DNA of 64,000 nucleotides from Saprospiraceae bacterium. GTDB taxonomy: Bacteria > Bacteroidota > Bacteroidia > Chitinophagales > Saprospiraceae. Below the pieces are notes generated by a model, which saw nothing but the letters and a program-made list of their open reading frames with translations, was not told the origin of the DNA and did no database searches. Position 1 is the stretch's first letter. Each line of letters starts with the position of its first letter. Location of the stretch: positions 62,001-126,000 of the forward strand of contig JADKDE010000001.1 of assembly GCA_016718505.1 (NCBI GenBank). Direction: 5' to 3'. Shown piece by piece: positions 51,906 through 61,564 of the stretch. Made by a program: the position numbers and the translations under genes.

Positions 51906-54095
51906 ATGAATTACTGGAAATTTAGTATCAAATATACTTTTTATTTCTTTTTTATTGCATTTTTTTTTACATTTTCATGTACTGAAAAAAAAAGATCTGA
52001 TCTGGGAGATACCTCTGAGGTTAGATTCACTTTTCAAAAATATATCGGAAACCTAATTAATGAGATAGATTTAGAACTCAACTCAAAAATTAACAGCGAT
52101 TTTTTTCAAATTTCATATGCTCACAATTCCCCAAAAATCACTGCCAACAATATACTTTCTTTATACAAAGGGATTTATTACTTTTTAGAAAAAAATAAAC
52201 TCTTTTCAAAGCAACTAAATTCTTTTCATACTGAAAAATTTAATGGCTGGCATCCAACGGACGACGAACTCCACGTCGCCACCACCCAATTCAGGATGTT
52301 TGGTGGGGATGAAACTTATGACTATTGCGATCATTGGAATTGGGATAAATGGGAATCGACCATTGAGTATGCCGCGATGCATGGGTTTATTACCTTTTAT
52401 TGTCCACTAGCCTACACTCAAGCCATGCACAATACTTGGGTTAAACTTGGAATGCAAAGCCCCGATTTAGAAGAGGCCATACCAGGGATCTTCGCTGGAT
52501 CACTCGGGCGACAGGGTGGTATTACTGCAAGAAGAGCCAGCTATATGCCTTCTGCATATCGCAAAAAACAACATGACCTGCAAATAAAAATTGCCGCCAA
52601 ACTCAAGTCTCTTGGCATGAAAATGGTGATTCCGGCTTTCAATGGTTATATCACCGACGGCTATATTAAAATCAATCCTTCTGTAAAATATGTCAATCTT
52701 TTGTCCATGCCAAAGGGTGCTGAAAGGATTTATCGCATTTCTTGGTCTGATATTGCTTACTCCAATATTCAAAATATTTATTTGAATGAAATAGAAAGAT
52801 TGTACGGCGATTTCGTCTATTGTTTTTTTACACCAGTCAATGAACAAACTGCACAAACGATTAGATTTGGTACAAAAGACTTTAAAAGCCTTGGTGCACT
52901 TATTAAAAAAATGCTGCTAAATTCTGGATCGGATAGGGTTTGGATCATCAATTCTCAGCCCATTCACCTCAATCATTTGAGCAATACATCTGCCAGTTTG
53001 GAGGCGCTGTTTTCAGACATTTTAGATAAAAGAATTTTGCTACTCGAAGGCATCTCTGAAACCGAGTCTTTATTTTTTTACAAAGCCCAAATGAACACTA
53101 TTTTAAATTTTGGACAAAGAAATAGATTTTTAAAAGATCGAGTAGAACACTTGAAAACTGGCTTGGATTTTTATAAAGAGTCTTTTGCTGGGCATAGAAC
53201 CAACCTCCCCAATGGCATAGCGTGGTCCAATGCGCCTATTACAAATCACTATCTAGAATCCGAGCTCGTTGGTGACTATGGCTGGGGTATTTCTTATCAA
53301 GATACTCTTGATTTAGATAAAAAATATTTAGACCAATTCGGCAAGTTGCCAGATGATGTGCTGCAATCTTTAAAATTTCTTGGCAACTACACTTTTAGTA
53401 AAAACAACAATCTGCTGGATATTTTCCACCACGATCATTATTATTTTCAACAAAAATCAACCATAGATTTGGCTGTGAGTATTATCCCATCACCCACCAA
53501 AACATGCATGTCTAACTTAAATACTCTAGTCCAATATTATAAATTACATTCAGATCACGATTTACTCAAAAAAGAAATTTCCTTTTTCTTATTTCAAATT
53601 TTGTCCAATCAATTCGACAAAAATCTAGCCGTTTTGACCAATTCTTTGTTGATAGCACAGGGACAAGATGTCAATAAATTGCTAGAAAAGCTCAACGCAA
53701 ATGCCAAACTGTTAGATTATATCCTTACTGTTTATCTAGAGGGAGAGGACATCCTCGCTGTTCAAAATGACATAAACAAAATCCTAGGAAAAACCGCCAT
53801 GTACGATGACAATCTTAAAAAATTGAATTGGTTTTATGCCTATTTACTGCCCAATATATCCGTAGGGGACTCTAGGGGGCTTCGAGGAGGCATCATCAGC
53901 TCTTACTACCTCAAGCGATGGAAAACCTATTTCCAGCTTTACTACAAGTATAATTATCTGAATTTTAAGAAAATTGACAAATTGATGGTGGCATGGAAAG
54001 ATAATTGGATTAAATCCAATACAGAAAAATCTCACATCGAACCGACAGATAATCCTACGAATACTTTCTTAAATTGTTTGCAATTTATTGAATAA
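51906..54095 (+). CDS. divergent GH89 (alpha-N-acetylglucosaminidase-like) lipoprotein
   Basis: A 729-residue protein with a lipoprotein signal (hydrophobic 5-25, lipobox FTFSC). It resembles alpha-N-acetylglucosaminidases: the HWNWDKWESTIEYAAMHG segment (read in part; WDWERWE in classical members) near residue 145, the LGMKMVIPAFNGYI segment near 240, and two Glu in positions matching the catalytic pair (FTPVNEQ near 310; ISETESLF near 390). The aromatic barrel motifs WGRMGN are degenerate (GSLGRQGG). The C-terminal 250 residues are helical. Possible substrate: terminal alpha-GlcNAc on glycans; activity is inferred. Confidence 0.65.
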   Translation: MNYWKFSIKYTFYFFFIAFFFTFSCTEKKRSDLGDTSEVRFTFQKYIGNLINEIDLELNSKINSDFFQISYAHNSPKITANNILSLYKGIYYFLEKNKLFSKQLNSFHTEKFNGWHPTDDELHVATTQFRMFGGDETYDYCDHWNWDKWESTIEYAAMHGFITFYCPLAYTQAMHNTWVKLGMQSPDLEEAIPGIFAGSLGRQGGITARRASYMPSAYRKKQHDLQIKIAAKLKSLGMKMVIPAFNGYITDGYIKINPSVKYVNLLSMPKGAERIYRISWSDIAYSNIQNIYLNEIERLYGDFVYCFFTPVNEQTAQTIRFGTKDFKSLGALIKKMLLNSGSDRVWIINSQPIHLNHLSNTSASLEALFSDILDKRILLLEGISETESLFFYKAQMNTILNFGQRNRFLKDRVEHLKTGLDFYKESFAGHRTNLPNGIAWSNAPITNHYLESELVGDYGWGISYQDTLDLDKKYLDQFGKLPDDVLQSLKFLGNYTFSKNNNLLDIFHHDHYYFQQKSTIDLAVSIIPSPTKTCMSNLNTLVQYYKLHSDHDLLKKEISFFLFQILSNQFDKNLAVLTNSLLIAQGQDVNKLLEKLNANAKLLDYILTVYLEGEDILAVQNDINKILGKTAMYDDNLKKLNWFYAYLLPNISVGDSRGLRGGIISSYYLKRWKTYFQLYYKYNYLNFKKIDKLMVAWKDNWIKSNTEKSHIEPTDNPTNTFLNCLQFIE

Positions 54096-54118
54096 TAGGG
54101 CTAATTAACCTACTTTTG
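54088..54118 (+). promoter_or_regulatory. promoter of the ridA-trpS operon
   Basis: TTG (54088-54090), 20-base spacer, TACTTTTG (54111-54118): a full Bacteroidota promoter inside the end of the upstream gene's 3' region. Transcript start near 54122 excludes the TTG codon at 54121 as start of ridA and supports the ATG at 54154. Confidence 0.7.
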
Positions 54119-54153
54119 CATTGTATTCCTTTAATCATTTTAATGATTTTATC

Positions 54154-54543
54154 ATGAAAAAAGTAGTCAATTCAGCCAATGCACCCGCTCCCATCGGCCC
54201 GTACAATCAAAGTATCCAGGCGGCTGGCCTCTTGTTTATAAGCGGTCAAATTGGTATAAATCCACTGAGTGGTGACATCGTACCTGGATCGATCGAAGAA
54301 GAAACCCGTCAAGTCTGTCACAATTTGGGGGAGATCCTTAAAGCCAATGGAATTTCTTATGAGGATGTGGTAAAATGTTCTGTTTTCGTAAAGGACATGC
54401 ATCTATTCTCTAGAATTAATGCCGTGTATTCCCAATTTTTTCATGAAGAAACCGCCCCTGCAAGAGAGTTGATTGAAGTGAGCAATCTCCCTAGATTCGT
54501 CAATATTGAAATCTCAGCCATCGCTGTCCTTAAAAACCAATAA
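54154..54543 (+). CDS. ridA: RidA family reactive imine deaminase
   Basis: About 129 residues from the ATG at 54154. RidA removes reactive enamines/imines formed by PLP enzymes. Family segments: APAPIGPYNQS at the start, the FISGQIGINP strand (near residue 28), KCSVFVKDM and the closing ARELIEVSNLPRFVNIEI with the catalytic Arg. It lies three bases before trpS on a shared transcript. Confidence 0.93.
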   Translation: MKKVVNSANAPAPIGPYNQSIQAAGLLFISGQIGINPLSGDIVPGSIEEETRQVCHNLGEILKANGISYEDVVKCSVFVKDMHLFSRINAVYSQFFHEETAPARELIEVSNLPRFVNIEISAIAVLKNQ

Positions 54544-54546
54544 ATC

Positions 54547-55560
54547 ATGTCCGCAAAGAGAGTACTTTCTGGTATCCAGCCTACTGGAGATATACATTTA
54601 GGCAATTATTTTGGCGCTGTCAAAAATTGGGTTCATCTACAAGATTCTTATCAATGTACCTTTAGTGTAGTTGATTATCATTCCATGACCATGCCATACG
54701 TTCCTGCTCAATTAAGGGAAAACACCTGGTCGATGGTATTCCAATTGCTGGCTTGTGACGTAGATCCTAAAAATTTATTCATTCAGAGTCTCGTGCCAGA
54801 ACATACAGAGTTGGCTTGGGTGCTAGGTTGTATCACTTCTTTCGGAGAGTTACAAAGGATGACCCAATTCAAGGACAAAAGCGACCAATTAAAGGAGTCT
54901 AATAAAGAATCTTTTGTATCAACAGGTCTTTTCTTTTATCCTATTTTGCAAGCCGCAGATATACTGATTTACCATGCCAATTACGTTCCCGTAGGCAAAG
55001 ACCAAGAGCAACATTTAGAGCTTTCTCGCAATATTGCCGCAAGGTTTAACAATCAGTTTTGCACTGAGGAAAAGCCTTATTTTCATCACCCAGAACCATT
55101 ATACACTGAGACACCTAAAATATTGAGCCTCGCGGATCCAAATAAAAAAATGAGCAAAAGTCTTGGTGAAAAACATTTTATCAACGTTTTCGGTGATCCA
55201 GAAATCATCAGAAAACAAGTCAAAACCGCTGTGACCGATACTGGGTCTGGACCTTCTGAAACGATGAGCCCTGGTGTTGCCAATCTTTTTGAATTGCTCA
55301 AAGCATGTGGCAATCAACAGGCACACGCGTCTCTTTTAAGCGATTATCAGCAACAACAGTTAAAATATTCCCAGTTAAAGGAAGCCGTAGCAGAATCTAT
55401 CATCGCACTTTGTGCTCCCATTAAGGAGCGATATCTATTACTTCGCGCCGATGAAAACAATATAAAAGAGCAAATTAGAAACAGCTCAAGCGAAATTCGC
55501 AAAATGGCACAGAAAACGATGCGGGAAGTAAAAGAATTGGTAGGTATCTTGAATGTTTAA
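54547..55560 (+). CDS. trpS: tryptophanyl-tRNA synthetase
   Basis: A 337-residue class I aminoacyl-tRNA synthetase. The HIGH-like signature is GDIHLGNYFGA (about residues 14-24), the KMSKS loop is KKMSKSLG (near 201). Full length and order as in bacterial TrpS. Second gene of the ridA-trpS operon, three bases after ridA, and convergent with a GbsR-like gene. Confidence 0.96.
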   Translation: MSAKRVLSGIQPTGDIHLGNYFGAVKNWVHLQDSYQCTFSVVDYHSMTMPYVPAQLRENTWSMVFQLLACDVDPKNLFIQSLVPEHTELAWVLGCITSFGELQRMTQFKDKSDQLKESNKESFVSTGLFFYPILQAADILIYHANYVPVGKDQEQHLELSRNIAARFNNQFCTEEKPYFHHPEPLYTETPKILSLADPNKKMSKSLGEKHFINVFGDPEIIRKQVKTAVTDTGSGPSETMSPGVANLFELLKACGNQQAHASLLSDYQQQQLKYSQLKEAVAESIIALCAPIKERYLLLRADENNIKEQIRNSSSEIRKMAQKTMREVKELVGILNV

Positions 55561-55576
55561 ATACTAAATTGACATC

Positions 55577-56076
55577 TTAGATTCTTTGTATCAGATTCCC
55601 TAGCCAAGTGCTTTCAATTTCCAGCACCTTGGTCAGTAACTTATCCGCCTTGGTAGAATATAGGTTGATATCGTCGAGAACTTGGTTAAAAGTTTCATTT
55701 TGTGGAGACCCATCCGCCACCATTTTACATTCATCCACTAATTTTTGCAGGGGTTCGAGTTCTCTTTTCTTGCGCACCAAAATGATATGCTTGATTATTT
55801 TTTTTTCAGGTCTTTTTCCGCAAAATAATATTCCTTACGAGAGCCAGCGATGCTTTTTTTACCAATCAAATTCCACTCCATCAACTGCGTTATATGGTTA
55901 TGGACATTGCCACGAGAGATCCGAAGCGCCTTCATTATTTGGTCGTGACACAGCGCATCCTCACTGATCAACAGGAGCGCATGAATTTGACCCATTGCCT
56001 TGCTGATGCCCCAATTTGGAGAGATTTCGCCCCATCTATTGATAAAAAGCCGTTTAGCCTCTGATAAAACAATCAT
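55577..56076 (-). CDS. GbsR/MarR-type regulator (frameshift in A-run)
   Basis: Two frames, 56076-55795 (93 codons) and a second one ending at 55577, form one protein of about 166 residues, the usual GbsR length. The first part has the winged helix (HALLLISEDALCHDQIMKAL, then RISRGNVHNHITQLMEW, wing IAGSRKEYYFAEKDL); the second continues as a dimerisation helix (RKKRELEPLQKLV). They are separated by a run of nine T on the plus strand (55798-55806), one base short of (or two over) an open frame. Likely controls transport or osmolyte genes in the family; targets here unknown. Confidence 0.75.
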
Positions 56077-56117
56077 AAGTTTCCAACAATCACAATCCTT
56101 TAAAGTTGAATAAATTT

Positions 56118-56270
56118 GGCGTGTCCCTCGTTTTCTCCTCGGGTCAGGCTATCCGTGGGTACCGTCTCGCTTTTTACCATAAAAATTACTAATTTACAAA
56201 ATCGAGACTCACATCTTTACATAAAAAAATTGCTTGATTCTGGATGTGACCACTCCTATCCTTCACGCGA
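56118..56270. repeat. GC-rich interspersed repeat, copy 2
   Basis: A 153-base block with opening GGCGTGTCCCTCG, core CGGGTCAGGCTATCC, and ending CTATCCTTCACGCG, matching the layout of the block at 39702-39840. It lies between the GbsR-like gene and gcvT. Confidence 0.5.
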
Positions 56271-56277
56271 CGCGGTT

Positions 56278-57390
56278 TTACTCTTGGTTAATGAATGGAG
56301 GATTTACGACATTTGCTTTCATACGTTTTTCACCGATTCCAATCCAAATGGAAGTCCCCTTTTTTGCATATTTAGATTGCACATATCCCATTCCTATAGG
56401 TGTATCTAGCGATGGCGAAAGAGTTCCCGATGTTACTACTCCGATCTCACTGTCTGATTCATCAAAAATTGGATAGCCCTTGCGTGGTACCCGTCTGTCC
56501 TCCATGATGAATCCGACAAGTTTCTTTGCGACTTTCTGGGCTTTCTGTTGCAAAAATATCTCAGAGCTATTAAATGAACCTTTATCCAATTTGGTGATCC
56601 AACCAAGGCCTGCCTCCAATGGAGAAGTTGTATCATCGATATCATTGCCGTATAGACAAAAACCCATCTCCAGTCGCAATGTATCTCTACAACCCAATCC
56701 ACATGGTTTAAGGCCATACTTTTGACCGGCTTCTATCAATGCCTCCCAAATTTTTACCAGATCCTCATTCTTTGCGTAAATTTCGAATCCACCCGCACCA
56801 GTATATCCAGTTGCAGACACCAAGACATTGTTTATCCCAGCGACTGTTCCTTTTTCATAATGATAATAACTCATTTTGTCCAACTCCAGTTGAGTCAAAG
56901 TACCCAATACTTTAGAAGCCTTTGGCCCTTGCAATGCGATAAGCCCAGTCTTTTCACTGATGTCCTCCAAAGATACTTCCAAGGGGCCCTTTTGACCAAC
57001 CAACCATGTCCAATCTTTCTCTATATTCGAGGCATTTACGACGAGCATATAAGCTTTTTCCCCTTCCGAACATTTAGTTTCATCTAGGCGATAAACCAAT
57101 AAATCATCAATGATTCCTCCATTAAGATTTGGAAAGCATGAATATTGGACTTGCCCTATCTCTAATATGCTGACATCATTGCTAGTGACTTTCTGCAAAA
57201 AATCTTCAGCATCTTTGCCCTTTACAATAAACTCCCCCATGTGCGAGACATCGAAAAGCCCAACATCATTTCTTACGGCCAAATGCTCATCGATGATGCT
57301 GGTATAAGAAACGGGCATATTATAACCTGCGAAGGGTACCATCTTTGCCCCTAGCTTTACATGGTTATTATACAATATGGTATTGATCAT
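56278..57390 (-). CDS. gcvT: aminomethyltransferase (glycine cleavage T protein)
   Basis: A 370-residue T protein that transfers the aminomethyl group of glycine to tetrahydrofolate, giving 5,10-methylene-THF and ammonia. Landmarks: HVKLGAKMVPFAGYNMPV near the start, VGLFDVSHMGEF (near 40), the ATGYTGAGGFEIY segment (near 190; classical RTGYTGEDGFEI) and the C-terminal IGVVTSGTLSPSL with GMGYV. Other gcv genes are not in the window. Confidence 0.95.
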   Translation of the reverse strand: MINTILYNNHVKLGAKMVPFAGYNMPVSYTSIIDEHLAVRNDVGLFDVSHMGEFIVKGKDAEDFLQKVTSNDVSILEIGQVQYSCFPNLNGGIIDDLLVYRLDETKCSEGEKAYMLVVNASNIEKDWTWLVGQKGPLEVSLEDISEKTGLIALQGPKASKVLGTLTQLELDKMSYYHYEKGTVAGINNVLVSATGYTGAGGFEIYAKNEDLVKIWEALIEAGQKYGLKPCGLGCRDTLRLEMGFCLYGNDIDDTTSPLEAGLGWITKLDKGSFNSSEIFLQQKAQKVAKKLVGFIMEDRRVPRKGYPIFDESDSEIGVVTSGTLSPSLDTPIGMGYVQSKYAKKGTSIWIGIGEKRMKANVVNPPFINQE

Positions 57391-57435
57391 TCAACTCCAG
57401 ATTTTATTAGTTAGAATTTTTAATCGAAAGAATTC

Positions 57436-59106
57436 TTAACGAACTCCATGCATCATTTTTTTCAAGCGTGGAGATATGGCGAATAGCAAAATAGAAGCAA
57501 TTCCGCATAAAACTACGAATACCATAAAAAACTCATACAAATTATGGATTGTAAATCCAGCGAACGAAGGATAGTCCACGCTGATTTTATTTTTCACCAA
57601 AAACTCAACCTGCTGCGCCGTTGGAGTAATGGTCTTATCCAAGATTCCTTTTAGATCAATCCCATTATCACTTGCCAACTTGAATTGTTCTCCTGTAGCT
57701 GGAAGGATTGCCCCCAGTGTTCCTGCCAAGGCATAACCTGAGGCATTTGAAAGAAAAAACACTCCAAACAATAAAGAAGAAAATCTCTTAGGTGCGAGCT
57801 TACCTACCAAGGATAAACCTATGGGTGACAAACACAGTTCTCCAAAGGTTTGAATTAAATACAACAAAATCAACCATTTAACGGCCAAAAGTCCTGTATT
57901 ACCCAAATTAGCAACATTGTTCGCAATTATAAAATAACTCACAGCTATCAATGCCAGTCCGATCGATTGCTTAACAGGAGCAGCTGGCTCCTGACCATTT
58001 GCTCTCATTTTGTCCCACAAAAAACTAAATGGGAAAGCAAATAACATAACGAAAAGACCATTAAATATTTGAACCATCGAAGGTGGTATATTGTATCCCA
58101 AGAAATTTCTGTCGGTCTGGTTATCCGCGATGAAAGTCAAAGAAGATCCCGCTTGCTCAAATGCCGCCCAAAAGAATATGATAAAAAATGATACAATGTA
58201 AATCACTAAAATTCGGTCTCTTTCTATATTCGTCAATGAGCTATCAGACAATATCAAACCCGCCAAGGTAATACCAGATGCATAGATAAATGAGTAGATT
58301 AGATTTACACCAACTACTTTAAAAAATACCATAACCAAACATAAGAAAACCACTATGGAAATCGTCAAAGCCTTATTTGTAAACTGAGCCGATTGTGCTT
58401 CTCCTTCTTCATAATCACTTGCCAAATTTTTAGATGGCAATCCTCCAATTGGTCTGCCTTCTGGAGATACAACGTATTTATCTTTTAATAAAAAGAATGT
58501 CAAAGACCCTATCAGCATGGCGATACCTGCGGCCAAAAAGCCCCATTTAAATGCAAAAACATCTCTATTACCTGCCGCATCTGTTACGTCTCCTAGCAGT
58601 GGACATAAATATTGGCCCAAAAATGCACCCATATTTATTCCCATATAAAAAATTGTAAAGGCAGTATCTAACTTATTTTTCTCTTCTTTAGGATATAAAC
58701 TGGAAACCATACTCGAAATATTTGGCTTAAAAAAGCCATTTCCAAATATGATGATTCCCAGCGCTACATATAGCATCGTAGTAGCCAAAGGAAGATTGGT
58801 TGAAAAGATAGAGGCCGAAAAGAACAAAGTGAATTGTCCTACAGCCATCAATAATCCTCCCAATAAGATACAATTTCTATTTCCTAAAAATCTATCAGCT
58901 ATGAATCCACCAAGCATTGGTGTAAGGTAACAGAGCCCAAGAAATCCACCGTAGATAATCGAAGATTGCTCTTTGCTCATCATAAGGGCATTTACGATGA
59001 AAAGCGTCAATATGGTACGCATTCCATAGAAGTTGAAACGTTCCCACATTTCCGTGCCGAATAATACCCATAGTCCTTTAGGATGCACCATTGCTTTTTC
59101 TGACAT
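57436..59106 (-). CDS. POT family peptide:proton symporter
   Basis: A 556-residue MFS transporter for di/tripeptides. The E-x-x-E-R motif for proton coupling is TEMWERFNFYGMR (near residue 18), the family signature GGFIADRFLGNR lies near 62, and the FYMGINMGAFLG segment near 152. Twelve to fourteen helices. An extra hydrophilic insertion (about 220-245) follows helix 6. Likely imports peptides released by secreted proteases such as the two T9SS peptidases in the window. Confidence 0.94.
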   Translation of the reverse strand: MSEKAMVHPKGLWVLFGTEMWERFNFYGMRTILTLFIVNALMMSKEQSSIIYGGFLGLCYLTPMLGGFIADRFLGNRNCILLGGLLMAVGQFTLFFSASIFSTNLPLATTMLYVALGIIIFGNGFFKPNISSMVSSLYPKEEKNKLDTAFTIFYMGINMGAFLGQYLCPLLGDVTDAAGNRDVFAFKWGFLAAGIAMLIGSLTFFLLKDKYVVSPEGRPIGGLPSKNLASDYEEGEAQSAQFTNKALTISIVVFLCLVMVFFKVVGVNLIYSFIYASGITLAGLILSDSSLTNIERDRILVIYIVSFFIIFFWAAFEQAGSSLTFIADNQTDRNFLGYNIPPSMVQIFNGLFVMLFAFPFSFLWDKMRANGQEPAAPVKQSIGLALIAVSYFIIANNVANLGNTGLLAVKWLILLYLIQTFGELCLSPIGLSLVGKLAPKRFSSLLFGVFFLSNASGYALAGTLGAILPATGEQFKLASDNGIDLKGILDKTITPTAQQVEFLVKNKISVDYPSFAGFTIHNLYEFFMVFVVLCGIASILLFAISPRLKKMMHGVR

Positions 59107-59155
59107 AATTTACGAGATTTAAATTGGTAAAACTTTTATCTATTTTAGTAAAAAA

Positions 59156-61116
59156 TCAATTACTCTTAAGAATTTTAAAAGTAGCTAATGATTCGTTATT
59201 TTTATATAACTCTACGAGATATAATCCCGCTGGCAATGTACTTACTGATATCCTAGATCTAGTGTCCACTTTTTCTTCCAATACTTTCGCCCCATAAATA
59301 TTCTTAATCGACAAAACAAGCGACTCCTCGACTATATTCAATTTGTCCAAAAATAAAAAATCCGAACAAGGATTTGGATAAATAGCCCCTATCTTAGACA
59401 AGCTTTGATTTGAAGTACTAATTATTGTTTCCCTTTTTGTAGTGCCATTGCCCCTTAGAATCCAAATATCAGGGTCTAATTGAATTGAATCAACAATATA
59501 GGGATAATCTATGGTAAATAATTGACCGTTATAGGTATTATTTATTCTAATAATTGAATCTATGCCAGAAGAAGAGAATACCTTTATAGGAAGAGGCATT
59601 TCATAATATGAAACACTATTATGGCTTTGAGTCTGATTTACCCTTATTTTTAACTTCCCAGAAGCATTTACAGGTGCATCATACTGAATTTGGTAGGTTG
59701 GATGGCCTTGACCATAGTACCAATCCTCAAAAAACCCCGTAAGAGAAGACCCATGCTTTTGCTCCATTTTCCCTTTAAACTGATTTACCCTAGCAAATCC
59801 ATATGCCAAACTCGTATCACTGGTATAGGCTTTTAGCCCATCGAAAAATTTAGCATCACCCATTACCCATCTGAGCATATGTAATATATATGCCCCTTTG
59901 CGATATGATAATCTACTGTTAAAAATCCTTCCTACATTACTGGTATCGGTTACAAATACAGATCCATCTGGTTGAGAAATAACGCTATTTCTAATTCCAT
60001 TTAAAAAAGGTCTAAAATAGATTGGTTTTATACGTTCGTATGCCAAGCCCGACATATAGGTTGCAAAACCTTCATTAAGCCAAATATCTTGCCAACTACC
60101 ACAAGTAATTTTATCCCCAAACCATTGATGGGCCAATTCATGTGCCAACAATTCAAATCCAAAATTGATAATAAATGTCATAGTTTGGTGTTCCATTCCT
60201 CCACCCCATCCAAATTGTGCATGGCCATATTTTTCTCTCCAAAATGGATAAGCACCAGCCATGTCTTCAAATTCTATCATAACATTCAGCAACTCCTTTG
60301 TACCTTGTTTTGCTTGGGATAAATCTTCAGGATAAACATAATTTAATATCTCCAAAGGCCCATTTTTCAAGATAACGGTATCTGTATATACCGCATAATT
60401 TGTAACAGCAAAAGCAGCCAAGTAGGTCGCAATAGGATATCTATGTTTCCAAAAAAAAGTTGTCTTTCCATTGTTTGCAATTTCGGACATCAATAATCCA
60501 TTAGCTCCAACCCTATAAGCTGAAGGGCAGGTAACTACGATATCCATAGAATCAGCCTTATCCGTTAATGAATTTTTACAAGGCCACCAGTCCTCAGCTC
60601 CATATGGCTCACTCAATGTCCACATAACCGGGTCAAGGTCATTGTTATGTCTTGCAAGGTTAAAAGAGCCAAATCCAGTCTGTGGCGGAGCTCCTTCATA
60701 TGATACTTCAACGGAATCGATATGATTTGCAGGTAGCGAAGCATTAAACTTTATGATAAAAACGTTACCGCTGCTAGTATCAACTTGTAAATTTGGATAA
60801 TTCTGGGAGTAAACACCAGTAATCAATAATTCATCTCTAAGGTTTAGTTGAATCTGATTTGTTGGGATATTGGTTTTAAAATAAATTACATTTTGACCTT
60901 TGATATAATTAACTGCTGGGTCAACTTCCAACATCAATCTATAAAAACTCACGTCAATATTCGCATCAGCTCTTTTTCCAAGCTTAGATCTATTTTTGGA
61001 GAATGGCTTGAAAAATGGCACTTTTCAATAGCATCCCCGACACAATCCAAATCTTGTGCGCTGGCGGAATTTAGGAAAAGAAAAACTAAAGCATACAAAT
61101 AAATAAAATTTTTCAT
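59156..61116 (-). CDS. secreted M1 family aminopeptidase with T9SS sorting domain (frameshifted at N-terminus)
   Basis: The uninterrupted frame starts at 61021 without a signal peptide. A good signal peptide lies just upstream in another frame (MKNFIYLYALVFLFLNSASA, start 61116); restoring one T in the five-T run 60973-60977 joins it as LEKRADANIDVSFY and gives about 653 residues. M1 zinc site HELAHQWFGDK with the distal Glu in NEGFATY; the exopeptidase motif is GGGMEHQTM, a variant of GAMEN. The end is a type IX sorting domain (about 575-653, AIYPNPCSDFLFL ... GLYLVELY). It trims peptides from extracellular proteins. Confidence 0.9.
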
Positions 61117-61168
61117 ACTAAAATTAGTTTAGTTCGTAAAACCATCACCACCGCCATTTGGGCTAATA

Positions 61169-61564
61169 TTAACTAAAATTTCTGCTTATTTCCAAGCTTA
61201 TATTTGCCAATTCTTCATCGCTTAATTTTAATGGCTCCCTTATTCCAAATGAAAGATCTTTAACCTCGTTTATAGGTACTAAATGTATATGCGCATGTGC
61301 CACTTCTAATCCAATGACCGCCACTCCTACTTTCAAACACGGAATAGTTGCCTTTATAGCCGCTGCGACACGCTTAGCAAATAACATAAACTCAATATAT
61401 TCGCTGTCCTCGATGTCAAAAATATAATCGGTTTCAGTTTTAGGAATAACCAATGTATGTCCTCTTTGTAAAGGCCTTATGTCTAAAAACGCCAAAAACT
61501 TGTCATCCTCAGCGATTTTATATGCAGGTATCTCACCAGCGATTATTTTACTAAAGATAGTCAT
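61169..61564 (-). CDS. HIT family nucleotide-binding hydrolase
   Basis: A 131-residue histidine triad protein, hydrolysing AMP-NH2/AMP-lysine type substrates in most bacteria. N-terminal TIFSKIIAGEIPAYKI and FLDIRPLQRGHTLVIPK, and the triad HAHIHLVP near residue 90. Its ATG overlaps the greA stop by one base (TAATG), so the two are translated in tandem. Confidence 0.93.
   Translation of the reverse strand: MTIFSKIIAGEIPAYKIAEDDKFLAFLDIRPLQRGHTLVIPKTETDYIFDIEDSEYIEFMLFAKRVAAAIKATIPCLKVGVAVIGLEVAHAHIHLVPINEVKDLSFGIREPLKLSDEELANISLEISRNFS

Noticed and set aside
55577..55780. Separate 67-residue hypothetical protein
   Set aside because: It is the C-terminal helix region of the GbsR-like regulator after a homopolymer shift.
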